Origin: Kitasatospora aureofaciens
GTDB lineage: Bacteria; Actinomycetota; Actinomycetes; Streptomycetales; Streptomycetaceae
Reading direction: 5' to 3'
Length of the DNA: 64,000 bases
Assembly (NCBI GenBank): GCA_000720845.1
Contig: JODU01000009.1
Coordinates: forward strand, 124,001 to 188,000
The notes below the pieces were generated by a model, which did no database searches, was not told the origin of the DNA, and saw nothing but the letters and a program-made list of their open reading frames with translations. The translations under genes were made by a program, and so were the position numbers. Shown one piece after another: positions 39,798 through 48,507 of this stretch; the first letter of the stretch is position 1, and the number at the start of each line of letters is the position of its first letter.

Positions 39798-41336
39798 CTA
39801 ACTCCCCAGGAAGACCGGGTTGGTGAACGCCGCCAGCGCGCCCGGCAGCGGGCCCGCCGCCGCCTCGTGCCGCACCTCCGCCCGTACGTACGCGGCGTAC
39901 GAGGCGGTCGTGCGCCACTCCACCGTGCCCGCGCCGGACACCGGCAGCGGATCGCTGGTGAACAGCACGCCCTGGTCCGTGACGAAGCGCACCGTGCAGC
40001 GCGGGGCGCCCGTCACCTCCAGGCGGACGGTGACCGGGGTGTCGGCGGCCACGCGCAGCCGCTCGCCGATCCCGGCGTGCTCGCCCCGGCCGCCGGACGC
40101 GGTGAAGGACAGCGACACCTTCGACGACTCGGCCACGTACGACCGGCCCGCCCGGATGCCCTCCTGGATCGCCTCGCGGGTCAGGTCGTCGGCCAGGACG
40201 ACGGTCTGCGGGCGGCCGATCACGTCGGGGGAGCGGTGGGAGTCGCTGCTGCCCATCGCCGGGATCCAGCCCCGGCCGCCCCCGCGGCCGTCGCGCCCCT
40301 CGCGCACGGAGGCGACCAGCATGCCGTCCCAGTCGGCGAGCGCCACCTCGTCGTCGGGCGTGTAGGCGCCGTTCCACACCTCGACCGCGTCGGCCTCCCC
40401 GAACCCGAACTTCCAGTTGCAGCCGATGCAGGTGGCGTGCGGGTGGGCCGGCACGACCAGGCCCCCGGCGCGGCGGATCTGCCGGGCGAAGCGGCCGAAG
40501 CGGTTGTCGCGGGCCCGGTAGCGCCAGTCGACGAAGGTGCCGGGGTCGGTGCCGAGGGCGACGACGTGGCCGTTGCGGGTCGTCACCTCCTCGCCCAGCA
40601 GGATCAGCAGGTCGTCCCCGGCGAGGTGGGCCCAGTGCGGGTGCGCCGAGTGCGTGTTGTGCTCGGAGGAGTTGATGAAGTCCAGGCCCGCCGACCGCGC
40701 CAGCTGCGCGATCTCGGCGAGGGTGTAGCGGCCGTCGGAGTACTCGGAGTGCAGGTGGCAGTCGCCCCGGTACCAGGCCCGGCCCCGCCCCTTGGCCCGC
40801 TCGGGAGGGTACACCGGCCGCGGGGTCAGGTCCTGCTCGCCGTAGGTCAGCGTGACCGTGATCTCGTAGGACAGCCCCTGCGGGGCCACCGTGTACGGGC
40901 CGAGCGCGATGTGCCAGGTGCCCGCACGCACCGGCCCCGGGAGGTAGCCCGGGGTGGCGGCGTCCGCGCGGACGAAGAACTCCGTGCGCGCCCCGCCCGA
41001 CCAGCCGCGGAAGCCCCGGCCGCCCAGCTCGGTGCCGCGCTCGTCGAAGAGGCCGATGTCCAGCGCGTTGCCCGGGGTGCCGGCCGGGACGGTGGGGCGG
41101 TCGTAGGTGTAGGCGACGTGGATCTCGCGCACGCCCCGGGGGACTTCCACCGGGACGTACACGAAGTCGGGGGAGCCGGGTGGGAGGGTGCCGCGCACCG
41201 TTGTCCCGCGCCGTTCCCGGGGTGCCGCCGAGGCGAAGCTCACGCTTCCCAACGTAAGCGCGGCGGCGGCTCCCGTCGCGAACACCGCGCGTCTGCCGAT
41301 CCCGGCAGGGTCCTGCCCGTGGTCGTCCTCGCACAT
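39798..41336 (-). CDS. Tat-exported PHP-domain metallohydrolase (CehA/McbA family)
   Basis: 512-residue secreted protein. Start ATG 41336 follows GGGAG by 7 nt. Twin-arginine signal GIGRRAVFATGAAAALTLGS ends near ASAA. Residues about 45-190 form an N-terminal beta-sandwich (YVPVEVPRGVREIHVAYTYD, GTWHIALGPYTVAPQGLSYE). Residues about 200-400 are the PHP phosphoesterase core: GDCHLHSEYSDGRYTLAEIA (motif H-x-H), DFINSSEHNTHSAHPHW, VPAHPHATC, MGSSDSHRSPDV. These proteins bind 2-3 metal ions; members cleave carbaryl-type carbamates or phosphoesters. A C-terminal beta domain follows. Substrate unknown. Confidence 0.85.
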   Translation of the reverse strand: MCEDDHGQDPAGIGRRAVFATGAAAALTLGSVSFASAAPRERRGTTVRGTLPPGSPDFVYVPVEVPRGVREIHVAYTYDRPTVPAGTPGNALDIGLFDERGTELGGRGFRGWSGGARTEFFVRADAATPGYLPGPVRAGTWHIALGPYTVAPQGLSYEITVTLTYGEQDLTPRPVYPPERAKGRGRAWYRGDCHLHSEYSDGRYTLAEIAQLARSAGLDFINSSEHNTHSAHPHWAHLAGDDLLILLGEEVTTRNGHVVALGTDPGTFVDWRYRARDNRFGRFARQIRRAGGLVVPAHPHATCIGCNWKFGFGEADAVEVWNGAYTPDDEVALADWDGMLVASVREGRDGRGGGRGWIPAMGSSDSHRSPDVIGRPQTVVLADDLTREAIQEGIRAGRSYVAESSKVSLSFTASGGRGEHAGIGERLRVAADTPVTVRLEVTGAPRCTVRFVTDQGVLFTSDPLPVSGAGTVEWRTTASYAAYVRAEVRHEAAAGPLPGALAAFTNPVFLGS

Positions 41337-41521
41337 GCTGCTGCTCCCAGTGTCGTCAGTGACATGACATCGGTGGTGCAGGGGGTGGTGCGTGCAACCC
41401 TCGTATTGAGCCGTGAACTCCCGGACAAGGAAAGGGGTTCGGCGCATTGAGGACCGGGAACCGGGCGGTGGGCGGCAGGACGGGACACCCGGTGTGATCA
41501 CGCCGCTCGTATGCTCGAAGG

Positions 41522-44125
41522 ATGACGACTTCCGCGAGCTCCGGAACCGGACCCGCCGACCCCACCGGCCCCACCGAGAACTCCATGCGTCGCGCCCTCA
41601 AACGCGCCCGGGACGGCGTCGCCCTCGACGCCGCCGAGGCCGCCGTGCTGCTCCAGGCGCGCGGCGAGCACCTCGACGCCCTCACCGCGTCCGCCGCCCG
41701 GGTCAGGGACGCGGGCCTGGAGGCCGCCGGGCGGCCCGGCGTCATCACGTACTCGAAGAGCGTCTTCGTCCCGCTGACCCGGCTGTGCCGGGACAAGTGC
41801 CACTACTGCACCTTCGTCACCGTCCCCGGCAAGCTGCGCCGCGCCGGCCACGGGATGTTCATGTCGCCGGACGAGGTGCTCGACATCGCGCGCAAGGGCG
41901 CCGCCCTCGGCTGCAAGGAAGCCCTCATCACCCTCGGCGACAAGCCCGAGGACCGCTGGCCCGAGGCCAGGGAGTGGCTGGACGCCCACGGGTACGACGA
42001 CACGATCGCCTACGTCCGCGCGATCTCGATCCGCATCCTGGAGGAGACGGGCCTGCTCCCGCACCTCAACCCCGGCGTCATGACCTGGACGGACTTCCAG
42101 CGGCTCAAACCCGTCGCGCCGTCCATGGGCATGATGCTGGAGACCACCGCGACCCGCCTGTGGTCCGAGCCCGGCGGCCCGCACCACGGCTCGCCCGACA
42201 AGGAGCCCGCCGTACGGCTGCGCGTCCTGGAGGACGCCGGGCGCTCCTCGGTGCCCTTCACCTCCGGCATCCTCATCGGCATCGGCGAGACGTACGAGGA
42301 GCGGGCCGAGTCCCTCTTCGCGCTGCGCCGCGTCGCCCGCTCCTACCACGGCATCCAGGAACTGATCATCCAGAACTTCCGCGCCAAGCCCGACACCGCG
42401 ATGCGCGGCATGCCGGACGCGGAGCTGGACGAACTGGTCGCCACCGTGGCCGTCGCCCGGCACATCATGGGCCCGTCCGCCTGCCTCCAGGCCCCGCCGA
42501 ACCTGGTGGACGCGGAGTACGAGCGGCTGATCGGCGCCGGCATCGACGACTGGGGCGGCGTCTCCCCGCTCACCATCGACCACGTCAACCCCGAGCGCCC
42601 CTGGCCGCAGATCGACGAACTCGCCGCCAAGTCCCGGGCGGCCGGGTTCGAGCTGAGGGAACGTCTGTGCGTGTACCCGGAGTTCGTCCAGCGCGGCGAA
42701 CCCTGGCTCGACCCCCGGCTGCGCCCGCACGTGGCGGCGCTCGCCGATCCGGAGACGGGCCTGGCGCGCGAGGCCGCGGTGGTCGAGGGACACGCCTGGC
42801 AGGAGCCGGACGAGGCGTTCACCGCCACCGGCCGCACCGACCTGCACGCCACCATCGACACCGAGGGCCGTACGTCGGACCGCCGCGACGACTTCGACGA
42901 GGTGTACGGCGACTGGGGCGCCCTGCGCGAGGCCGCGGCCCCCGGCATGGCGCCCGAGCGCATCGACACCGACGTACGTGCCGCGCTGGCCACGGCGGCC
43001 GACGACCCCACGCGGCTGACGGACGACGAGGCCCTCGCCCTGCTGCACGCCGACGGTCCGGCGCTGGACGCCCTGTGCTCCGTCGCGGACGACGTCCGCA
43101 AGAGCGTCGTCGGCGACGACGTGACGTACATCGTCACCCGCAACATCAACTTCACCAACGTCTGCTACACCGGCTGCCGCTTCTGCGCCTTCGCCCAGCG
43201 CCGCACCGACGCCGACGCCTACACGCTCTCGCTGGACCAGGTCGCCGACCGCGCGCAGCAGGCGTGGGAGGTGGGTGCGGTGGAGGTCTGCATGCAGGGC
43301 GGCATCCACCCCGACCTGCCCGGCACCGCGTACTTCGACATCGCGCGGGCGGTGAAGGAACGCGTCCCCGGCATGCACGTGCACGCCTTCTCGCCGATGG
43401 AGGTCGTCAACGGCGCGACCCGCACCGGGATGTCGGTCCGCGAGTGGCTGACCGCGGCCAAGGAGGCGGGCCTGGACTCCGTTCCGGGCACGGCGGCGGA
43501 GATCCTCGACGACGAGGTCCGCTGGATCCTGACCAAGGGCAAGCTGCCGACGGCCACCTGGATCGAGGTGATCGAGACCGCCCACGAACTGGGCATCCGC
43601 TCCTCGTCCACGATGATGTATGGCCACGTCGACCAGCCCCGCCACTGGCTGGGCCACCTGCGCACGCTCGCCGGGATCCAGCAGCGCACCGGCGGCTTCA
43701 CGGAGTTCGTGACGCTCCCCTTCATCCACACCAACGCCCCGGTGTACCTCGCGGGCATCGCACGGCCCGGCCCCACCCTCCGGGACAACCGCGCGGTGAC
43801 GGCGATGGCCCGCCTCCTCCTGCACCCGCACATCCCCAACATCCAGACGAGCTGGGTGAAGCTGGGCACGGAGGGCGCGGCGGAGATGCTCCGCTCCGGC
43901 GCCAACGACCTCGGCGGCACCCTCATGGAGGAGACGATCTCGCGCATGGCGGGCTCCTCCTACGGGTCGTACAAGTCGGTCAGGGACCTGATCGCGGTCG
44001 CCGACGCCGCGGGCCGCCCGGCGAAGCCGCGCACCACCCTCTACGGCCCGGTCCCCGAGGAGCGGCAGCGCGCGGCGCGGGACTCCGACGGGCACCTGCC
44101 GGAGCTGCTGCCGGTGCTGGACTGA
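41522..44125 (+). CDS. fbiC: FO synthase (7,8-didemethyl-8-hydroxy-5-deazariboflavin synthase)
   Basis: 867-residue fused CofG-CofH enzyme that makes the FO chromophore of coenzyme F420 from tyrosine and a flavin precursor. It has two radical-SAM domains, each with a C-x3-C-x2-C cluster: CRDKCHYC (C89, C93, C96) in the CofG half and CYTGCRFC (C548, C552, C555) in the CofH half. Other landmarks: CSLVPDG-type regions replaced here by MRGMPDAELDELVATVAVAR, and NIQTSWVKLG near the end. F420 is abundant in Streptomyces, and F420-dependent reductases (PPOX, DUF385) are encoded nearby. ATG 41522 has GAAGG immediately upstream; a slightly later start is possible. Confidence 0.96.
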   Translation: MTTSASSGTGPADPTGPTENSMRRALKRARDGVALDAAEAAVLLQARGEHLDALTASAARVRDAGLEAAGRPGVITYSKSVFVPLTRLCRDKCHYCTFVTVPGKLRRAGHGMFMSPDEVLDIARKGAALGCKEALITLGDKPEDRWPEAREWLDAHGYDDTIAYVRAISIRILEETGLLPHLNPGVMTWTDFQRLKPVAPSMGMMLETTATRLWSEPGGPHHGSPDKEPAVRLRVLEDAGRSSVPFTSGILIGIGETYEERAESLFALRRVARSYHGIQELIIQNFRAKPDTAMRGMPDAELDELVATVAVARHIMGPSACLQAPPNLVDAEYERLIGAGIDDWGGVSPLTIDHVNPERPWPQIDELAAKSRAAGFELRERLCVYPEFVQRGEPWLDPRLRPHVAALADPETGLAREAAVVEGHAWQEPDEAFTATGRTDLHATIDTEGRTSDRRDDFDEVYGDWGALREAAAPGMAPERIDTDVRAALATAADDPTRLTDDEALALLHADGPALDALCSVADDVRKSVVGDDVTYIVTRNINFTNVCYTGCRFCAFAQRRTDADAYTLSLDQVADRAQQAWEVGAVEVCMQGGIHPDLPGTAYFDIARAVKERVPGMHVHAFSPMEVVNGATRTGMSVREWLTAAKEAGLDSVPGTAAEILDDEVRWILTKGKLPTATWIEVIETAHELGIRSSSTMMYGHVDQPRHWLGHLRTLAGIQQRTGGFTEFVTLPFIHTNAPVYLAGIARPGPTLRDNRAVTAMARLLLHPHIPNIQTSWVKLGTEGAAEMLRSGANDLGGTLMEETISRMAGSSYGSYKSVRDLIAVADAAGRPAKPRTTLYGPVPEERQRAARDSDGHLPELLPVLD

Positions 44126-44234
44126 GCCGTCGCGGGCGTCGGCGGGCACGGGCGCGCGCTTCGGGAGTGCGGCGGGCGCGCAGTACGATGATCGGGCCCC
44201 CGGTGTGTCGGGGTTCTCGTAGCTGAGGAGATGC

Positions 44235-44804
44235 GTGCCCGTGCCTGCCCGACTTCCCTCATGGGCGTGGGTCTCCGGTCTGACCGTGGGCGCGATCGCG
44301 GCGGTGACCGTCCTGGCCGTGCAGGCGGACCAGGGGCCCCACCCCACCGCCGTGGCGACGAAGCCGAAGCCGTCGGCGTCCGCGGACGCGCACCCCGCGC
44401 CGAAGGAGACCGCCCCGGCCCCGGTACCGGAGGGTTCCGGCTCCGGGCGGCGGGTCGTCTACTCGGTCGGTCAGGACCGGGTGTGGCTGGTCGACGCCAG
44501 CGACGCCACCCGGCGGTCGTTCAAGGTGTGGCCGGGCACGGTCGACCCCGACCCCGGCAAGTACAGCGTCGGCACCCGCCGCCAGGAACCGACGACGGGC
44601 TCCGACGGGGTCCGGATCGAGCAGATCATGTACTTCACCCAGGAGGACGGCGTCTGGGTCGCCTTCTCCAACGCCGTGGACGGGTCCTCCCCGCCGCCGC
44701 CCGCCGGCGGTGCCAGGACGGGCGGCATACGGCTGACCGAGGCGGACGGCGACGCGCTCTGGGAGTTCGGCACGTCCGGCACCACGGTCACCGTGGTCGC
44801 GTAG
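44235..44804 (+). CDS. membrane-anchored protein with L,D-transpeptidase-like fold
   Basis: 189 residues from GTG 44235 (GAGGAG 4 nt upstream). Residues 7-30 are one hydrophobic anchor (SWAWVSGLTVGAIAAVTVLA). A Pro/Lys/Ala linker precedes a domain reading RVVYSVGQDRVWLVDASDAT, RRSFKVWPGTVDPDPGKYSV and GGIRLTEADGDALWEF. The pattern resembles YkuD-type L,D-transpeptidase beta-strands but I see no catalytic Cys or H-G motif, so enzymatic activity is doubtful. It overlaps the convergent DUF2165 gene by 17 nt. Confidence 0.65.
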   Translation: MPVPARLPSWAWVSGLTVGAIAAVTVLAVQADQGPHPTAVATKPKPSASADAHPAPKETAPAPVPEGSGSGRRVVYSVGQDRVWLVDASDATRRSFKVWPGTVDPDPGKYSVGTRRQEPTTGSDGVRIEQIMYFTQEDGVWVAFSNAVDGSSPPPPAGGARTGGIRLTEADGDALWEFGTSGTTVTVVA

Positions 44805-45297
44805 TCTCCGCCTCGCCGGACGGCAGGTGCGCCACGATCAGCACCACGCCGCTGAACAGGAGCACCCGGGTCGCCGCGTCCAGCCCGTTCCAGTCCTCCG
44901 ACTGCCACATCGCGAACCACTCCCCGCCGATCGCGAGGAACCCGGCGCCGAAGAGCAGCATCAGCATGAGCGTGCCGTACGTGGTGAAGCGCCGCGCGGG
45001 AGCGTGCTGCCGGCGTATCCAGAGCCAGGTCGCCCAGATCAGGACGAGCGCCGCCGCGGTCTCCCACACGATGATCGCCACATAGGCGGTGTCCTGGAGC
45101 CCCTTGCTCGTGATCGCCCGCCACATCAGGTCGTCGTCCTTGAACGTCGTGTCCATCGCGAGGACGTGACGCACGTACTGCTGGTTGTTGTCGAAGTCCG
45201 TGATGTTCCCGAGGGCCACGAGGGCGATGTAGAGGGCGAGGACCGCGGTGAGCACGGTGGAGGCGAGTAAAAGGGTGCTGCGGGGGATGTTGGTCAT
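44788..45297 (-). CDS. DUF2165-type small integral membrane protein
   Basis: 169 residues from ATG 45297. Three to four spans: STLLLASTVLTAVLALYIAL, TAYVAIIVWETAAALVLIWA, TTYGTLMLMLLFGAGFLAI, VLLFSGVVLIVAHLP. Conserved NITDFDNNQQYVRHVLAMDT in the first loop and GEWFAMWQSEDWNG before the last span are the family's hallmark. No function is known; it is often found with transport or stress genes. It starts about 90 nt from the DoxX gene end. Confidence 0.82.
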   Translation of the reverse strand: MTNIPRSTLLLASTVLTAVLALYIALVALGNITDFDNNQQYVRHVLAMDTTFKDDDLMWRAITSKGLQDTAYVAIIVWETAAALVLIWATWLWIRRQHAPARRFTTYGTLMLMLLFGAGFLAIGGEWFAMWQSEDWNGLDAATRVLLFSGVVLIVAHLPSGEAETTRPR

Positions 45298-45387
45298 GGC
45301 AGCACTATTCCCAAGCCCGGGACGGGGCGAGCAGGCAGGGCCCGGGAACGTGATCACTTCGCAGCGTACGGGCCCTCCGGTCCGGGC

Positions 45388-45750
45388 TCACGCCGTTCCG
45401 CTCACCCCGGCCACCAGGGCGAGCGCGGCCGCGTGCAGAGCCAGGTACCCGGCGGGGAAGGCGATGTTGTGGAAGACCCGGGCGCGGACGTGCGCGGCGA
45501 CCGCGCCGACGAAGAAGAGGACGAGACCGGCCGCGGCGGCGATGCCGAGGGGCCGGACGCCCAGGAGACCGACGAGGAGCCCGGCGGCTCCGGCGGCCTT
45601 GAGCGCCGCGAGCCCCGGCAGCCACGACTCGGGGACCGCCACCTCGGCCGAGTTGGCGAGGACGGACCTGGCCCGCACCAGGTCCGCGACGGCGATCCCG
45701 ACGTCGGCGACGATCGCGGCGACGGTGACGACCACATAGGCGGTGAACAC
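45388..45750 (-). CDS. DoxX-like membrane protein
   Basis: 120 residues from GTG 45750 with AAGGGG 5 nt upstream. Four spans: VFTAYVVVTVAAIVADVGIA, LKAAGAAGLLVGLLGV, LGIAAAAGLVLFFVGAVAA, GYLALHAAALALVAGV. The pattern SWLPGLAALKAAGAAGLL matches DoxX/DoxD-like proteins (invasion or redox-related membrane subunits). Divergent from the LysR gene, so it is its probable target. Confidence 0.8.
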   Translation of the reverse strand: MFTAYVVVTVAAIVADVGIAVADLVRARSVLANSAEVAVPESWLPGLAALKAAGAAGLLVGLLGVRPLGIAAAAGLVLFFVGAVAAHVRARVFHNIAFPAGYLALHAAALALVAGVSGTA

Positions 45751-45808
45751 GGGAACCCCTTTCAGCGGCAACCTGCGTCCAGCCTCACCGCCGCCCGCCG
45801 CGACGTCC

Positions 45809-45822
45809 AATACCTGCGTCTA
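45809..45822. promoter_or_regulatory. candidate LysR box between DoxX and LysR genes
   Basis: ATA-CCTGCGTC-TAT is an imperfectly bounded T-N11-A element in the 84-bp divergent gap, 13 nt before the LysR start, with TATAAC as a possible -10. LysR regulators usually bind such a box to repress themselves and activate the neighbour. Confidence 0.35.
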
Positions 45823-45834
45823 TAACCTGGTGGA

Positions 45835-46731
45835 ATGGATGTCGACACCCGATTGCTGCGGTACTTCGCGGCCGTGGCGGAGGAAGGCAGCCTGACCCGG
45901 GCCGCCCAGCGGCTGTACGTGTCCCAGCCCGCGCTGACCAAGCAGATCCGGCAGCTGGAGGCCGTGGTGGGCACGGAGCTGTTCACCCGCTCGCGGAACG
46001 GCATGACGCTCACCGGGCCGGGCCGGGCGCTGGCGGAACGGGTCCCCGCCCTGCTGGCCGGGTGGGAGGCGGCGCTGCGGGAGACGAGAGCCGTGGCGAG
46101 CCGGGGGGCCCGCGTCCTGCGGGTCGGCTTCCTCGCCAGCGCCGCCAACGAGGCGACGCAGCCGATCGTCTCGGAGTTCTCCCGGCGCCGGCCGGGCTGG
46201 CGGGCCGAGATGCGGCAGGCCGCCTGGTCGAATCCGTCCGCCGGGCTCGCCGACTCGGACGTCGACGTCGCCCTGGTGCGGCTGCCGTTCCCCGGCCAGG
46301 AGGCGCTGCGGGTGGTGGAGCTGTTCAGTGAGCCACGCTGCGTGGCACTCGCCGGGACACACCCCCTGGCCGCACGCGAGACGATCGACATCCGCGAACT
46401 GCGGGACGAGCCCTTGGTGGCCGCCCCGGCCGAGACGGGCCCCTGGCGTGCGTACTGGCTGGCCGCCGACGAGCGCGGGGGCCACCCCGTACGCATCGGC
46501 GCCGTCACCGAGCAGCCGGACGACTGGCTCACCGCGATCGCCAACGGCTACGGCATCGCCCTCGCGCCCGAGTCGGCGGCCCGCTTCTACACCCGGCCCG
46601 GCGTCGTCTACCGCCCCGTCACCGGGGTCGCTCCCAGCCGGGTCGGGGTCGCCTGGGCCCCCGCCGACGACGCCGACCCCGTCGTCCAGGACTTCGTCCG
46701 CTGCTGCCGCGAGGTCTGCGCCGGTACGTGA
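45835..46731 (+). CDS. LysR family transcriptional regulator
   Basis: 298-residue LysR-type regulator. N-terminal HTH: LLRYFAAVAEEGSLTRAAQR, LYVSQPALTKQIRQLEAVVG, ELFTRSRNGMTLTGPGRAL. The effector domain is a periplasmic-binding fold (LRVGFLASAANEATQPIVSE, VDVALVRLPFPGQEALRVVE, WLTAIANGYGIALAPESAAR). Divergent from the DoxX gene. Effector unknown. Confidence 0.92.
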   Translation: MDVDTRLLRYFAAVAEEGSLTRAAQRLYVSQPALTKQIRQLEAVVGTELFTRSRNGMTLTGPGRALAERVPALLAGWEAALRETRAVASRGARVLRVGFLASAANEATQPIVSEFSRRRPGWRAEMRQAAWSNPSAGLADSDVDVALVRLPFPGQEALRVVELFSEPRCVALAGTHPLAARETIDIRELRDEPLVAAPAETGPWRAYWLAADERGGHPVRIGAVTEQPDDWLTAIANGYGIALAPESAARFYTRPGVVYRPVTGVAPSRVGVAWAPADDADPVVQDFVRCCREVCAGT

Positions 46732-46853
46732 ACGTTTCCACACGGTTCCGGCCCTGACCGACCACTTCCGTTCGCATACAGTGCTGGACGTCGTACGTAC
46801 GGGCGGCCGTACGCACGGGCAGTGGCGTGGACGGTGCCGAGGGGAGGTCCAGG

Positions 46854-47969
46854 GTGGGCGGGACAGCCGGCGCCGTCTGGGGACGTGCCGAACAGCAGGA
46901 CTTCCGCAGCCGGGTGCGCGGGACGCTGCTCGGTGTGGCCCTCGGGGACGCCCTGGGCGCGCCCGTCGCCGGCCTCGGCCTCGACGCGATCCGGGAGGAG
47001 CACGGCGCGGAGGGACTGTCCGACCTGGCCCCCGCCTACGGCCGGCGCGGTGCCGTCACCCACCTCACCCAGCTCACCCTGTTCTCCGTGGACGGGCTGA
47101 TCCGCGCCCAGGTCCGGCGGGACACCGGCGCCTGGCACCCGCCGACCGACCTGCACCGGGCCTACCGGCGCTGGGCCGCCACCCAGCGCGACTGGGGGCC
47201 CGACCTGCGGCGCAAGGACGACGGCTGGCTGGCCCACGAGGAGTGGCTGTACGTCCGCCGGGACGCGCCGCGCGCGCTGCTGCTCGGCCTCGGCGACGAG
47301 ACGATGGGCACCCCCGAGTCGCCCAAGAACCCCGGTGAGCGCGGGCCCGAGGCCGCCGCCCGCTCGGCGCCCTTCGGGCTCCTGGTCGGCTGGGAGCCGC
47401 AGCTGGTCGCCCAGCTCGCGGTGGAGTGCGCGGCGCAGACCCACGGCCACCCCACCGGCTGTCTGGCGGCGGGCGCGTACGCCGTGATCGTGCACGGGCT
47501 GGCACGCGGCGAGAGCCTGGACGCCGCCGTGCAGCGGGCCCTGGCGCTGCTCGTCGCCCGGCCCGGGCACGAGCCCGTGACCAACGCCCTGCAACACGCG
47601 CTGGGCGCGGTACGGCAGGGACTGCCCAGCCCGGTCCGGGTGACCGAGCTGATCGGCCCGGGGACGGCGGAGGGCATAGTCGCCGCCGCCGTGTACTGCG
47701 CCCTGGTTGGCGAGGACGTACGGCACGGGCTGCGGCTCGCCGTCAACCACGACGGCCCCTCGGCGGTGTCCGGCGCCCTGACCGGCGGCCTGCTCGGCGC
47801 CCTGCACGGCGAGACGGCCCTGCCCCCGGCCTGGCTGGCCGAACTGGAGGGCCGCCCGACCGTGCTGGAACTGGCCGACGACTTCGCCATGGAGATGACC
47901 CAGGGCCCCGCCCTGCACGGCCCGGCCGGCTCGTCCCCCGGGTGGCTGGCGCGGTATCCGCGGGCGTAG
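46854..47969 (+). CDS. ADP-ribosylglycohydrolase family protein
   Basis: 371 residues from GTG 46854 (GGGGAGG 8 nt upstream). DraG-type helical fold that removes ADP-ribose from proteins or small molecules. Motifs: RVRGTLLGVALGDALGAPVA (the first Asp that holds Mg2+), AECAAQTHGHPTGCLAAGAY-like region written as AQTHGHPTGCLAAGAYAV, and AVNHDGPSAVSGALTGGLLG, which carries the H-D-x-D/S pair of the dinuclear metal site (the usual GxDxDT-A is NHDGPSA here). The second Asp of the motif is replaced, so activity is uncertain. Residues 90-150 are unusually Arg-rich. Monocistronic by context. Confidence 0.82.
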   Translation: MGGTAGAVWGRAEQQDFRSRVRGTLLGVALGDALGAPVAGLGLDAIREEHGAEGLSDLAPAYGRRGAVTHLTQLTLFSVDGLIRAQVRRDTGAWHPPTDLHRAYRRWAATQRDWGPDLRRKDDGWLAHEEWLYVRRDAPRALLLGLGDETMGTPESPKNPGERGPEAAARSAPFGLLVGWEPQLVAQLAVECAAQTHGHPTGCLAAGAYAVIVHGLARGESLDAAVQRALALLVARPGHEPVTNALQHALGAVRQGLPSPVRVTELIGPGTAEGIVAAAVYCALVGEDVRHGLRLAVNHDGPSAVSGALTGGLLGALHGETALPPAWLAELEGRPTVLELADDFAMEMTQGPALHGPAGSSPGWLARYPRA

Positions 47970-48039
47970 CGGCCAGGTCGGGCGCAGCGGTCAGGTTTCG
48001 AGAAGCGGTGGCCCGGGGGCCGCGGCTAGCGTGGCAGCC

Positions 48040-48450
48040 ATGGACATCAGCATTCACACCACCGTCCTCCCGCACGACGACCCGGAGGCGTCCCTGGCCT
48101 TCTACCGGGACGTCCTCGGCTTCGAGGTCCGCCAGGACGTCGGGAACGGCAAGATGCGCTGGATCACGGTCGGCCCGGCCGGCCAGCCGGACGTCTCGCT
48201 GCTCCTGTCGCCCCCCGCCGTGGACCCCGGCATCACCGACACCGAGCGCCGCACCATCGCCGAGATGATGGCCAAGGGCACCTACGGGTGGATCCTCCTG
48301 GCCACCGAGGACCTCGACGGCACCTTCGAGAAGGTGCGCTCCGGGAACGCCGAGATCGTCCAGGAGCCGACCGAGCAGCCGTACGGCATCCGCGACTGCG
48401 CCTTCCGGGACCCGGCGGGCAACCAGATCCGCATCCAGGAGCTGCGCTGA
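48040..48450 (+). CDS. VOC (glyoxalase/bleomycin-resistance fold) protein
   Basis: 136-residue single-domain dimeric VOC protein: VLPHDDPEASLAFYRDVLGF, MRWITVGPAGQPDVSLLL, YGWILLATEDLDGTFEKVRS, QEPTEQPYGIRDCAFRDPAG. The DCAFRDPAGNQIRI end holds the metal-type Glu/Asp. Function unknown; likely metabolite-binding or a dioxygenase/isomerase relative. Followed by a bidirectional terminator. Confidence 0.83.
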   Translation: MDISIHTTVLPHDDPEASLAFYRDVLGFEVRQDVGNGKMRWITVGPAGQPDVSLLLSPPAVDPGITDTERRTIAEMMAKGTYGWILLATEDLDGTFEKVRSGNAEIVQEPTEQPYGIRDCAFRDPAGNQIRIQELR

Positions 48451-48453
48451 TCC

Positions 48454-48485
48454 CGACCGGTGCCCCCCCGTGCGGGCACCGGTCG
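48454..48485. terminator. bidirectional terminator
   Basis: Perfect 12-bp stem CGACCGGTGCCC / GGGCACCGGTCG with an 8-nt loop, 4 nt after the VOC stop and 22 nt before the convergent symporter stop. Confidence 0.8.
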
Positions 48486-48507
48486 CTCACGCCCGGCCGG
48501 ACGGCGC

